DNA from: Clostridium thailandense
Lineage (GTDB): Bacteria > Bacillota > Clostridia > Clostridiales > Clostridiaceae
Assembly: GCF_019207025.1 (NCBI RefSeq)
Contig: NZ_JAEEGC010000053.1
Span: forward strand, 1 to 64,000
DNA length: 64,000 nt
Reading direction: 5' to 3'
The position numbers and the translations under genes were made by a program. A model generated the notes under the pieces. That model worked only from the letters and a program-made list of their open reading frames with translations. It ran no database searches and was not told the DNA's origin. Shown here piece after piece: positions 1 through 8,908 of this stretch (the first letter of the stretch is position 1; each line of letters begins with the position of its first letter).

Positions 1-147
1 ATCACCTACAACACCCATTGAATCAATCATAGCTTGAAGTATATCTTCTGCTTTACTTCCTTCATCTAGTGCTTCCTGTACCAATCCTTTTATAAGTTTA
101 GTTTTACCTTTCTCTACATTAGCTTTTACTTCTTCAATTTTAGCCAT
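1..147 (-). CDS. corrinoid (B12-binding) methyltransferase subunit, N-terminal part
   Basis: Reading leftwards from ATG at 147 gives 49 residues that run off the window edge, starting MAKIEEVKANVEKGKTKL and containing a helical stretch EALDEGSKAEDILQAMIDSMG. This matches the N-terminal cap domain (B12-binding 2) of small corrinoid proteins that carry a methyl group between a substrate methyltransferase and a second methyltransferase (MtbC/MtmC/MttC-like). The cobalamin-binding DxHxxG motif would lie beyond the edge and cannot be seen. A strong GGAGG lies 8-9 bases before the ATG. The substrate cannot be told from this fragment. Confidence 0.75.
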   Translation of the reverse strand, partial: MAKIEEVKANVEKGKTKLIKGLVQEALDEGSKAEDILQAMIDSMGVVGD

Positions 148-375
148 TATTTTTTTCCTCCTTATTATTTCATAGTAATATTTTTATCATCCTACACCGA
201 AAAAAGTTATATTAAACCTTTACATTAGAGGAGTGTACCCCCTCAGCTGTTCACAACATCTAATTGACCCTAGTTAGGATATGTATCTGTTGCATCAATT
301 GAAAGTATATGCCATGATCTCTAATTCTCCTGACTTATTGTACAAGTAACAAAAGAACCAGCAGAAAATGTTGCA

Positions 376-407
376 ATATATCAACTATTTGATATATTCA
401 TATTATA
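376..407 (-). promoter_or_regulatory. candidate promoter -10 with overlapping palindromic operator
   Basis: On the minus strand TATAAT (407-402) is followed at once by a perfect inverted repeat, ATATATCAA-N4-TTGATATAT (376-397), placed where +1 would fall. It lies about 230 bases before the corrinoid-protein gene. This is the expected layout for a repressor site, but the -35 is poor and no regulator gene is adjacent, so the call is tentative. Confidence 0.35.
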
Positions 408-427
408 GCAAATGGAAATTTTTAATT

Positions 428-559
428 CTATTTACATAATGTATATTTTCTTCGTAATAATTTATACAAGATGCATAAATCATAGATGCTCATGAAATTA
501 AATGTCTCATTGTACATTTTATAAAATACACTTCCATATTTTTCACATAATTCATCCAT
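428..559 (-). CDS. small hypothetical protein, 43 aa
   Basis: A short reading frame begins MDELCEKYGSVFYKMYNE and ends TLCK. It has AAGGAGAT placed 8 bases before the ATG at 559; an in-frame ATG at 565 is too close to that site. The codons and ribosome binding site look usable, but no family is recognised. It may be the start of a decayed larger gene. It lies between the corrinoid gene and the acetyltransferase, on the same strand as both. Confidence 0.3.
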   Translation of the reverse strand: MDELCEKYGSVFYKMYNETFNFMSIYDLCILYKLLRRKYTLCK

Positions 560-699
560 ATTCATATCTCCTTAGTTCATATCCTTAACCTACTTGATAC
601 GAATAAATTTAATTCCTCACCTCATTACTTTTAACTTGCTATTATAGTATATTTCTTAGATATCTTAGTAAATAGAAATATACTTTTTCCCTTTAAAGC

Positions 700-1188
700 C
701 TATTTACTATTACCTCCTGATGGATAAATACCATCAAGATTTATTGTGTATCTTACAAACCCATCTACTTTACAAAACTTATTATAGAGTGACCTTGCTG
801 TATCATTACCTTCTCTTGTCATCCAATAAACTCTTGTCCACCCGTTTTCTTTTGCCATATCAATTATTCTCTGTAGTAATAATTTTCCTGCACCTTTACC
901 TCTTGCCTCAGGAACAACAAATAAATCATCCATAAGACAAGCTAAACTACTGCTCCAAGTATAGGAATGGAGTACATAGTTAGCAAAACCTATAACTCCA
1001 CTACCATCAAGTACAAGGAGTGCTTTAATTGAACTTTTGGGATCAATTAAAGCACTCCAAGTTGATGTAGTAATATCTTCTGGTACTTTTGCACCATAAA
1101 AAACATTATAACTTTCCCACATATCCCTCCAAATTGATTCATCCTCAGCACAAGCTGCTCTAATCCGTATAGAATTTATTTTTTTCAT
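700..1188 (-). CDS. GNAT family N-acetyltransferase
   Basis: Encodes about 162 residues of a single GNAT fold, which transfers an acetyl group from acetyl-CoA to an amine. The central acetyl-CoA loop is visible in DLFVVPEARGKGAGKLLL (the Q/RxxGxG/A signature), followed by the NGWTRVYWMTREGNDTARSLYNKF stretch typical of the C-terminal half. The start at 1188 (MKKINSIRIR) is preferred over an upstream ATG at 1230 because GGAAG sits 5 bases before it. The substrate is unknown. It lies downstream of the metal importer but is separated by about 130 bases, so it may be an independent gene. Confidence 0.85.
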   Translation of the reverse strand: MKKINSIRIRAACAEDESIWRDMWESYNVFYGAKVPEDITTSTWSALIDPKSSIKALLVLDGSGVIGFANYVLHSYTWSSSLACLMDDLFVVPEARGKGAGKLLLQRIIDMAKENGWTRVYWMTREGNDTARSLYNKFCKVDGFVRYTINLDGIYPSGGNSK

Positions 1189-1324
1189 ATTATCTTCCTT
1201 TCTTGTTGTAATTATCATAAATATTGTCATATTTCATATAGATAAATTCTATCTTAATAAGAGCCTATCAACTATTTTATGCTCCTTAAAGTGTGATTCA
1301 ACAATTTCCTCTAAATCCTCTATA

Positions 1325-2416
1325 TTATTTTGCTGGAGGCTCTGCATTTAAAATTTTCTGAACTTCATCCTCTGAAAGCTCATAATTGAAAAATGTTTTA
1401 TAGAACCACTTAGTTTCCTTTTCAACATCTATATCTTTAAATTTCTCTGGATATATAATTTTTGCAGCCCATTGAATCTGCAATGCTTCTTCAGAACTAT
1501 ATCTATCCCACGAGAAGGCTCCATCCGGATTTATATATACTTTTCCGCTACTAACAGCCTTTACTTTCTTCCAAGTTTCATTATTAAGTATTTCAGCAGC
1601 ACTTTTTTTTCTATCCGTACTACCTACCGTACTGCTCACTACTATAACATCAGGATTCCACTTTAATATCTGCTCTATTGACACTTCTTTCATACCACTA
1701 AAGTCTGCTGCATTTACACCGCCTGCTGCTTGTATCCATGAATCAATTATAGTGTTTTTTCCATCTACCTTAAGTGGTGAAAGATCTGCTAAATGAAGTA
1801 CTTTAGGTTTTTGACCCTGAGGTATTTTAGATGTTACATCCGTTATAATTTTTAGTTTATCATCTAAATAAGAAATATATTGTTCAGCTCTTTTTTTACT
1901 TTTTTCACCAAGAGCATCTGCCGTTAATTTTATACATTTTTTTAAACTGTCAAAATCTTTAAAACTTACCTCAGCAACTGGAATTCCTAATTTTGATATT
2001 TTACTTACGTTTTTATTTCCCTCAGATATAAATAAAATATCAGGCTTGTTTTTAACAAGTTCTTCTATGCTTATATCAGTTGCATCAACATTAAAGGCTA
2101 CAACTGCTTTGCTCATTCCTGGAGTAACTTTAAATAACCAAGGCTTTGTTTTTTCAGTAAGAGTAGTTGCAACTATTTTATCTCCTGACCCTAACATAGC
2201 TACAATAGCGTTATGAGCTCCCCAAGCATCAGCAATGCGATTAATATTTCTAGGAACTTCCACCTTAGTTCCACTTGAATCAGTAATGGTTACTTTATCT
2301 GTTTTTTTCTCAGCATTAACTTCTTTGGTATTAGAATTAGAAGCTTTTCCACAACCAATAAGTAATACAATAATTAATACTACATTTAGCATTACTATGC
2401 TTAATTTATTTTTCAT
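1325..2416 (-). CDS. class-II ABC importer substrate-binding lipoprotein 2 (oxyanion or metal-chelate type)
   Basis: A 363-residue periplasmic-binding protein of the BtuF/FhuD/MolA fold. The N-terminus is a lipoprotein signal with lipobox LIGC (Cys22), so it is anchored outside the membrane. It opens with the usual VTITDSSGTKVEVPRNINRIA strand, has a central KPDILFISEGN hinge region, and ends with FYKTFFNYELSEDE. It is the last gene of the importer set, 34 bases after the ATPase, and is a distant paralogue of the binding protein at 4401-5495. Two binding proteins for one permease suggest two ligands or two affinities. The ligand is not shown by the sequence. The position directly after a V-nitrogenase operon makes vanadate (or molybdate/tungstate) the best guess; ferric siderophore is the alternative. 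Confidence 0.85.
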   Translation of the reverse strand: MKNKLSIVMLNVVLIIVLLIGCGKASNSNTKEVNAEKKTDKVTITDSSGTKVEVPRNINRIADAWGAHNAIVAMLGSGDKIVATTLTEKTKPWLFKVTPGMSKAVVAFNVDATDISIEELVKNKPDILFISEGNKNVSKISKLGIPVAEVSFKDFDSLKKCIKLTADALGEKSKKRAEQYISYLDDKLKIITDVTSKIPQGQKPKVLHLADLSPLKVDGKNTIIDSWIQAAGGVNAADFSGMKEVSIEQILKWNPDVIVVSSTVGSTDRKKSAAEILNNETWKKVKAVSSGKVYINPDGAFSWDRYSSEEALQIQWAAKIIYPEKFKDIDVEKETKWFYKTFFNYELSEDEVQKILNAEPPAK

Positions 2417-2449
2417 ACTATCACTCCTCGCTTTTTGCTCTTATTAGCT

Positions 2450-3232
2450 TCAATCTAACACTGGAACACACGATTTTATTAAAATATTTTCATTATTTAT
2501 GCTGCTTATAATTTTTACATTAACACCATAGGCTGCTCTTAGTTTATCTTCAGTAATTACTTCATCAACACTGCCTACAGTAAATATATTATTTTTTTCA
2601 AGTAGTGCCACTTTTGTAGAACAAAGGAATGCATGATCTGGAAAATGTGAAGTCATTATAATTCCTAAGCCATTTTTTGAGAGCCTATTAATCTGCTTTA
2701 AAACCTTGACCTGATTTCCAAAATCCAAATTAGAAGTAGGTTCATCCATAACTAAAATTTCTGGCTCCTGGGTTAATGCTCGTGCAACTAAAACCATTTG
2801 CCTTTCCCCTCCGCTTATTTCCGTATATGTTTTCTCCTTAAGATAAGCCACATCAAGAGCTTCTAAGGCCTCTTCAGCAATTCGAATATCTTTTCTAGAT
2901 GGTGATGCAAAAATCCCTAAATGAGCAGTACGCCCCATAACTACAACATCCAATACTGTAAAAGGAAAGGGTGGTATATGCGCCTGTGGAACATAGCCAA
3001 TAGCCTTAGCCAATTTACTTTTCTTCCAATACTTTATATTTTGTCCATCTAATTTAATCTCTCCCCCATGAAGTTTTAAAAATCCTAGAATTGTTTTGAA
3101 AAATGTTGTCTTTCCAACTCCATTTGGTCCTAGTAGTGTTAAAACTTCTCCTGATTGCACCTTAACAGATATATCTTTTACTATAGTTTTTAAACCATAT
3201 CCACAGGATACTTTGTCAATTTCTAATATCAT
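2450..3232 (-). CDS. ABC importer ATP-binding protein (FecE/BtuD/MolC type)
   Basis: A 260-residue ATPase that powers the importer. Walker A is GPNGVGKTT (about residues 35-43), the Q-loop lies near GYVPQAH, the ABC signature is ISGGERQMVLVARAL, and Walker B is ILVMDEPTSNLD. It overlaps the permease gene by four bases (ATGA-type coupling), showing they are translated together. The signature and length fit the FecCDE/BtuCD class of iron-siderophore, cobalamin and molybdate (MolABC) importers rather than ModC: no C-terminal TOBE/MOP molybdate-binding domain is present. Confidence 0.92.
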   Translation of the reverse strand: MILEIDKVSCGYGLKTIVKDISVKVQSGEVLTLLGPNGVGKTTFFKTILGFLKLHGGEIKLDGQNIKYWKKSKLAKAIGYVPQAHIPPFPFTVLDVVVMGRTAHLGIFASPSRKDIRIAEEALEALDVAYLKEKTYTEISGGERQMVLVARALTQEPEILVMDEPTSNLDFGNQVKVLKQINRLSKNGLGIIMTSHFPDHAFLCSTKVALLEKNNIFTVGSVDEVITEDKLRAAYGVNVKIISSINNENILIKSCVPVLD

Positions 3233-4311
3233 GCTTCACTACTCCTTTCTCTTACAAGTAAATATAAAAAGAATGGTGCTCCAATTATTGCAGTTAAAAT
3301 ACCAAGAGGTATCTCAGTTGCAAAAAGACTTCTTGCAAGATCATCTACAATAAGAATAAATATGGAACCTACAAGCAATGATGTAGGTAACAATATTTTG
3401 TAATTTGGACCTACAATAAGCCTTGCAATATGGGGTATAATTAATCCTATCCATCCAATCATTCCACTAACTGAAACAGCAGATGCTGTAAGTAAAGTTG
3501 CACAAATAATAATTATTAAACGAATTTTTTTTGTATCAATCCCCATTGCCTGTGCTTCTTCTTCCCCAAAGGAAAGAACATTAATCTTGTAGCGAATAAG
3601 AAATAATGGAATTGTAGCAACAATAAGCGGAACAACCATATCGATCACTTCATTCCAGGTTACAGAATTTAATCCTCCCATAAGCCAAAAGGTTATAGCT
3701 GGAAGCTTACTATCAGGATCTGCAACATATTTTGTTATAGAAATAAAGGAGGAAAATAAACTTTGAACTACCATTCCTGTTAAGACCAATATTAAAACTG
3801 CATTATTTCTGCGACCAATTATAATACTTAAAAAGTAACTCAATCCAACAGCTACAATTCCCATAATAAAAGCTGATACTTGAATTCCAAATCCACTAAA
3901 AGAAAAGAGTATAGCTATTGCAGCACCAAAGCCAGCACCTGCTGATGCTCCTAAAATATCTGGCGATACCATAGGATTTTTAAATAGCCCTTGATAAGTA
4001 GCCCCGGCCATTGACAAAGCTGAACCTACCATAAGTGAAACTAAAATTCTTGGGATACGTACACTAAAAAGAACTGTTTCCAAGGTTTCAGGCCAGGTTT
4101 GTTCCAGCCCAAAGAGCTTACCAAAAATAATAGTGAACATTTGTACTGGAGATATTGCATAACGACCAGTGCTGATGGATATTATAAGTGCAATTATAAG
4201 AAGTAATATCAAAATACCTGTTACAGAAATCATCTTTGCTCTATTTTTTTTTTCTGATATGCTTTGTTTATATTCAAGCATTTTTATATGCTGTTTTTCT
4301 GTAATATTCAT
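3229..4311 (-). CDS. ABC importer permease, FecCD/BtuC family
   Basis: About 360 residues with roughly ten hydrophobic segments. It has the family signatures LFGLEQTWPETLETVLFSVR..PRILVSLMVG near the N-terminus and GMIGWIGLIIPHIARLIVGPNYKILLP in the C-terminal third, which forms the coupling helix region. The start at 4311 (MNITEK) has GGAGG seven bases before it and is preferred over the in-frame start at 4332. It forms the membrane channel, presumably as a homodimer, with the ATPase it overlaps and the flanking lipoproteins. Confidence 0.9.
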   Translation of the reverse strand: MNITEKQHIKMLEYKQSISEKKNRAKMISVTGILILLLIIALIISISTGRYAISPVQMFTIIFGKLFGLEQTWPETLETVLFSVRIPRILVSLMVGSALSMAGATYQGLFKNPMVSPDILGASAGAGFGAAIAILFSFSGFGIQVSAFIMGIVAVGLSYFLSIIIGRRNNAVLILVLTGMVVQSLFSSFISITKYVADPDSKLPAITFWLMGGLNSVTWNEVIDMVVPLIVATIPLFLIRYKINVLSFGEEEAQAMGIDTKKIRLIIIICATLLTASAVSVSGMIGWIGLIIPHIARLIVGPNYKILLPTSLLVGSIFILIVDDLARSLFATEIPLGILTAIIGAPFFLYLLVRERSSEA

Positions 4312-4400
4312 GATAGCCCCTCCTTCTTTCAAAATATTTTACTTACTCATTTATTTGTACATAGGATTTTGTCAGACAAATATTCTTTTAATAAAAATCT

Positions 4401-5495
4401 TTATTTTAAAGTTGCATTCTTTAATAAATCTTTTAATTCATCATCTGTCAAATTGTAGTTATAAAAAGTAGAATAAAAATTTTTTATTTCCTTATTTATA
4501 TCTATGTTCACATACTCTGGATATAATAAATTTGCTAGCCATTCTACGCCAAGCACTCTAACTGCTGAAGGTGGTCTATCGAACCAGTTAAAAGGAAGTG
4601 AAGGAATCATATATATATTTTTATCTTTTACAGCTTTAATATTTCCCCACTTTGTATCCTTGTACACCTTAGAATAAAAATCACCCTTCATTGCTGTTGC
4701 ACCTACTAAAATAACATCTGGATTCCAGTTCATTACCTGTTCCATAGATACATTTGCCATAGAACCAACCTTTGCTTCAGATATATCAGCTACATTTTTA
4801 CCTCCTGAAAAGTCCAATACTTCAGTATGCACATTTCCAGAAATGTCAGTTTGAAGCCAGTTTGTCCCCTCCGCATAGTATACCTTTGCCTTTTTATCTG
4901 CAGGAACCTTCTTAACTAATTCCTTTATATTATCAAGAACTTTTCTAGAATAATCAGCAAGCTCCTTAGCCCTCTTTTCTTCACCAAGACAGTCTCCTAA
5001 AAAGGTATATACTTTATCAGTAGCATCAACTGCAGTATCTACTACCACCACTGGTATTTTAAGTTGTTTTTGAATATTATCTGCTGGATAAACTTCATCT
5101 TCATTTGAAGCAATAATCAAATCTGGCTTTAGTTTAAGTATGTTTTCAAAATTGTCGCTTTTTTCTGTAGTTGCTCCAAGTAAAGGAAGATTAAAATATT
5201 TATCTGTAATAAATTTCTTAGCCTCAGGTTTTGGAGCAAAACTCCAGCCTAAAAGCTTATCTGGCGCCAATGTGAATACATCAACTGTAGTGTTATTACT
5301 AAGAGAAATCACTTTATTTACCTTTGCAGGAATAGTTACCTTTCTTCCTGTCATGTCGATAATTTCACGAGTTGTTTTTTCAGTCTGATTTGTTGCTGTG
5401 GCTTTTTTATTAGTTACAGTACTATTACTACAAGCAGTAACAAACATTAGAATAATGACCATTGAAAATATTAATAATTTCATTTTTTTATTCAT
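4401..5495 (-). CDS. class-II ABC importer substrate-binding lipoprotein 1
   Basis: A 364-residue BtuF/MolA-fold binding protein with a lipobox FVTAC (Cys22), then a Thr/Lys-rich linker and the opening strand IIDMTGRKVTIPAKVNKVI. The C-terminus shares the F..TFYNYNLTDDE ending with the second binding protein, showing common origin. It is the first gene of the importer block and has its own GAGGGGG ribosome site. About 140 bases, with an inverted repeat, separate it from the AnfO-like gene of the vnf operon, so it may be read through from that operon or from its own start. The ligand is inferred from context only. Confidence 0.85.
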   Translation of the reverse strand: MNKKMKLLIFSMVIILMFVTACSNSTVTNKKATATNQTEKTTREIIDMTGRKVTIPAKVNKVISLSNNTTVDVFTLAPDKLLGWSFAPKPEAKKFITDKYFNLPLLGATTEKSDNFENILKLKPDLIIASNEDEVYPADNIQKQLKIPVVVVDTAVDATDKVYTFLGDCLGEEKRAKELADYSRKVLDNIKELVKKVPADKKAKVYYAEGTNWLQTDISGNVHTEVLDFSGGKNVADISEAKVGSMANVSMEQVMNWNPDVILVGATAMKGDFYSKVYKDTKWGNIKAVKDKNIYMIPSLPFNWFDRPPSAVRVLGVEWLANLLYPEYVNIDINKEIKNFYSTFYNYNLTDDELKDLLKNATLK

Positions 5496-5576
5496 TATAA
5501 TAATCCCCCTCTAAAAATAATAATTTTTATCCACTCAATGTATTTATAAAAACTATTTATCGAAATTTATTAATAA

Positions 5577-5608
5577 GGATTCCAAGCTCAACTATTGCAT
5601 TGGAATCC
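5577..5608 (-). terminator. inverted repeat between vnf operon end and importer genes
   Basis: GGATTCCAA (5577-5585) and TTGGAATCC (5600-5608) form a 9-bp stem with a 14-base loop. On the minus strand it is followed by TTATTAATAAATT rather than a clean T-run. It could be a partial terminator that lowers importer expression relative to the vnf genes. Confidence 0.45.
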
Positions 5609-5632
5609 CTAGCATTTATTTTAAAGTGTGCT

Positions 5633-6250
5633 TTATACTGATGAATAAACTTTTACTTTAACTCCTCCTCCATAAATAGCTTCACTCTCTGATTTTAAAT
5701 TTAATCTTTTAAACTCTTTTTCAAACCAATGGGGAACATGGCTGCAATCAATTTCTAGCTCATTAAAAGTATTATTATTGAGAAAAGGCAGCAGTACTTG
5801 CTTAGAAGTAATCCTTTGACTACTTTCCATAAGCTCTATTATATTAATATAGTAATTACCCGGTTTTCCATTCTCTATTGGCGTTGGTACTTCTATAGTC
5901 TCAACTTTGAACTTATTATTTTTTTCCTGCTCCTCTTTTTCAAATATATATTCTAAAAAACCTTCAGGAGTCCCCTCTACCTTCCAAATGTTAAATTTCA
6001 TTCCTTCTAGAATTGCATAAGGAATTCCTTTAACTTCAACTGCCACAAAAACTCTACAATCCTCCAAGTCCTCTATCATGGTTCTAATTTTTTCATGGAC
6101 TGTTTTTGGGTCAGCTAATTTATTAATTCCAAAAGGTATTTCTTTTATTACATCCCATTCTCCCTGACTTCTTAAGAACACCTTAACAACACCAGTTTCA
6201 TTAAAGGATATTGTCTTACCATCATCGCCCATAAATACAGCAATTTTCAT
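5633..6250 (-). CDS. AnfO/VnfO-like alternative-nitrogenase accessory protein
   Basis: About 205 residues matching the Fe-only nitrogenase accessory protein family (AnfO): it opens MKIAVFMGDDGKTISF, continues KVFLRSQGEWDVIKEIPF, and contains the region CRVFVAVEVKGIPYAILEG. Family members occur in alternative (V or Fe-only) nitrogenase operons; their biochemical role is not established. Here it is the last gene of the vnf operon, immediately after the DUF2325 gene. Start 6250 is chosen because it begins the conserved MKIAVF strand; an ATG at 6262 is possible. No strong ribosome site is visible, suggesting coupling to the gene before it. Confidence 0.8.
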   Translation of the reverse strand: MKIAVFMGDDGKTISFNETGVVKVFLRSQGEWDVIKEIPFGINKLADPKTVHEKIRTMIEDLEDCRVFVAVEVKGIPYAILEGMKFNIWKVEGTPEGFLEYIFEKEEQEKNNKFKVETIEVPTPIENGKPGNYYINIIELMESSQRITSKQVLLPFLNNNTFNELEIDCSHVPHWFEKEFKRLNLKSESEAIYGGGVKVKVYSSV

Positions 6251-6278
6251 AACAATTCTCATTTATCAGAAATTATTT

Positions 6279-7826
6279 CTAATCTGATAAATTCAACCTC
6301 CTTCCAATTTCTAATTTTTGCAACTCTTCAACAAGCTCTTCTTCTACAAGATCTATATTTGTCTTTCCAATATAGCCGAACTTAAGTCCATTTGTTCTAA
6401 TGTAACTCATAGCTCTGTTATAGGTAGAATGACTCATAAAACCTGTATAAAAAAATATATAGTCAACACTACTTAAAGCATTAATTTCAAAATTATCATT
6501 AAATCCATTAAGTGTTGATATTTCAGCATACCTTTCCTTAACTTTTCTTCTCCAAGCTTTAGCTCCTCCTATTATCAAGATTTTCTTATTAGCAATATAA
6601 TTCTCTAATGTTTTATCAGGGTCACTAGGAGTATAATTATTTTTTACTTCAAACATATATTCTCTTAAGATATTTAACTCGCTTCTGTATTTTTCTTCTT
6701 CCTCTAGTTGTTTTCTTAACTTTTCATTAGTTTTTGCCATTTGAATTACTTCTGCTTTGTGAGATTTGTTTAACTTATTGATTTGATTTTTAAGAGTTTC
6801 ATCAAAGGATGCTTTTTGCTCATAAAATAATTCCAAGTTTTTTTTCATATCTGCATTTTCATTTTCAAGACTACTAATCCTTTGTTCTAGTGAATGTGTC
6901 TTAAAATACATTGTTTCTTGATTATTTTCAAAATATAATTTTTTTAATTTTTTATATTCATTAATCATGTATTGTATAAAAATTCCATTAACAATGGCTT
7001 GAAGAATAAGATTTTTTTCTTTTTTCCTGTACCCTGCTTTAATATAAGCTAAAATTATCTTATCAATATTTACAGGGTCTGAATTATCGAAAATTTGATT
7101 AATATCAATTTTATTAATCATAAAAAGATTTTCCAGTATAGCACCTATATCATCAACATTTTCATTATGGGTGTTTAAAACATCTTTATAATCCTGCACT
7201 TTACCATATTCTTTTTCTACTAGAGCTTTAATTTCTTGTATTCTATTTTTATTTTTCTCCAGCTCTTTATCTATATTTGTTGTCATTGGACTATTAGATT
7301 CATAATTTTTTATATCATTAATAATAGAGAGGATATATGCTTGATCTACCTGGTTAGATGAGCAATGTATAAATAGATATAAATACACAGCAGCATCTAA
7401 TCTTCTTTCTGTCCTTTGTGTAGCTTCATCCATTTTTAAATATTTGATCATTAATTCTTTATTGTTTATTTTTTTTACTGACCGATAGACTATAGGATAA
7501 TGTTTTCTGAGTAATTTAATTACCTTATTTCTTAAAAAATAATCTTCTTCTGCAACTAACAATACTCCTAATAATTTTCTAGCATAGATCTCCTGTTCCA
7601 GTGAACCTTGAAGCATTATTATATGCTCAATACAAGTGGAATTTATAGTTGCATTATAGTATTTTAATTTATCAAGAAGATATAATCTATCTACCTCCTT
7701 CCTCATTTCTTCAGTTCTTACTAGTCCAATGCTTATATTTACAAATATAAAATCTCTAAAAATATGTGAATGTATGTCCCAGCTTTGTCCAACATTGTTG
7801 GAAAAGCTCTCCACATTCATATACAT
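6279..7826 (-). CDS. coiled-coil DUF2325 protein of the vnf operon
   Basis: A 515-residue soluble protein. The first 300 residues are helical and not recognised. Residues about 315-400 are a clear coiled coil rich in Glu, Lys and Leu. Residues about 415-505 match DUF2325: KKILIIGGAKAWRRKVKERY, VDYIFFYTGFMSHSTYNRA, then FGYIGKTNIDLVEEEL. DUF2325 has a Rossmann-like GG motif, and the domain is common in clostridia without an assigned function. The gene lies between nifV-alpha and the AnfO-like gene on the same strand with a gap under 100 bases, so a role tied to V-nitrogenase regulation or assembly is a reasonable inference. Confidence 0.7.
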   Translation of the reverse strand: MYMNVESFSNNVGQSWDIHSHIFRDFIFVNISIGLVRTEEMRKEVDRLYLLDKLKYYNATINSTCIEHIIMLQGSLEQEIYARKLLGVLLVAEEDYFLRNKVIKLLRKHYPIVYRSVKKINNKELMIKYLKMDEATQRTERRLDAAVYLYLFIHCSSNQVDQAYILSIINDIKNYESNSPMTTNIDKELEKNKNRIQEIKALVEKEYGKVQDYKDVLNTHNENVDDIGAILENLFMINKIDINQIFDNSDPVNIDKIILAYIKAGYRKKEKNLILQAIVNGIFIQYMINEYKKLKKLYFENNQETMYFKTHSLEQRISSLENENADMKKNLELFYEQKASFDETLKNQINKLNKSHKAEVIQMAKTNEKLRKQLEEEEKYRSELNILREYMFEVKNNYTPSDPDKTLENYIANKKILIIGGAKAWRRKVKERYAEISTLNGFNDNFEINALSSVDYIFFYTGFMSHSTYNRAMSYIRTNGLKFGYIGKTNIDLVEEELVEELQKLEIGRRLNLSD

Positions 7827-7922
7827 TACATTGTCACACCCTTCTAAATAATAGTTGATAACCTTCTACATTAAATTTATAATATTCATCAGTACCTTTC
7901 TACCGCAACTTAAACATATCAA

Positions 7923-8858
7923 TTATGAACAACAAAGCATATCCCTATCCAATTTAATAACATTTTGAAGATTATTCCTATTTAAATCATTTTTATAGTA
8001 TATTTCTTTATTTATTCCTCCTACTATAGGCTTGTAAGGAAATGGCTTTCTATTACTAGCCTGCATAACTAAGTTATTCAATAATGGTAAATCCTTAAGA
8101 TTAATTTCAGAGCTGTGATTGTAAAGATTTTCAAGGGCAGCTGCCACCTCTTCCAGTGAAGCATTACCAGCTCTTTCTCCAATACCAGATAAAGTAGTAC
8201 TAGCAAATTTAGCTCCAGCTTGAAATGCAGATAAAGTATTAGCTGTGGCCATTCCAAAATCATTGTGTCCATGAAATTCTATTGGTATTGAGCATCTATT
8301 TACTAAATCTTTTAGACTATCAAAGGTCACAAATGGATCTAAGCACCCAACTGTATCAGAAAATCGTATCCTCATAGCTCCAAATTCTGCAGCCGTATCC
8401 GCAAAGCGTAGGAAAAATTCTGGATCTGCTCTAGAAGCATCTTCTGCACCAACAATAATAGAGCAACCATAACTTTTAATTAGTTGTAATGCTGTCTTAA
8501 GTTTTTGAATAACCCATTCCCTATCTTTTTTAAACTTATAGGATATATTTAAATCTGATATAGGAAGAGATACATGAATGCAAGAAAAACCACAAGCAAT
8601 AGACTTTTGAATATCCTCTAGCTGTGCTCTATTCCAGGCAATTAAAGTAGCCTGCAAGGGCAATTTCAAAAGCAACTTCATTGTTTTCTGTTCCTTCTTT
8701 CCCATAGCTGGAGTTCCCGCTTCAATCCACCTAACACCTGCTCTATCAAGGTTAGTTGCCATGTTTATCTTCTCTTCTTCTGAAAAAACAATTCCAGCAG
8801 ACTGTTCACCATCCCGTAAAGTTGTATCAACAATTTGAAATTCTGCCTTACCACTCAT
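7923..8858 (-). CDS. nifV-alpha: homocitrate synthase, alpha (N-terminal catalytic) subunit
   Basis: A 311-residue TIM-barrel protein of the alpha-isopropylmalate/homocitrate synthase family. The catalytic signature VDTTLRDGEQSAGIVFS lies at residues about 9-25, and the metal-binding IEFHGHNDFGMATANTLSAFQAGA near residue 195. It makes homocitrate, the organic ligand of the nitrogenase cofactor, from acetyl-CoA and 2-oxoglutarate. It lacks the C-terminal acceptor-binding domain, which is supplied by the partner gene just upstream (8909-9967). This split NifV arrangement is known from Clostridium pasteurianum. A GGAGG sits before the ATG. Confidence 0.9.
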   Translation of the reverse strand: MSGKAEFQIVDTTLRDGEQSAGIVFSEEEKINMATNLDRAGVRWIEAGTPAMGKKEQKTMKLLLKLPLQATLIAWNRAQLEDIQKSIACGFSCIHVSLPISDLNISYKFKKDREWVIQKLKTALQLIKSYGCSIIVGAEDASRADPEFFLRFADTAAEFGAMRIRFSDTVGCLDPFVTFDSLKDLVNRCSIPIEFHGHNDFGMATANTLSAFQAGAKFASTTLSGIGERAGNASLEEVAAALENLYNHSSEINLKDLPLLNNLVMQASNRKPFPYKPIVGGINKEIYYKNDLNRNNLQNVIKLDRDMLCCS

Positions 8859-8908
8859 AATATATATCCTCCTTCTCTCCTCTATTTACCAAAGAAAATA
8901 GTATTTAT

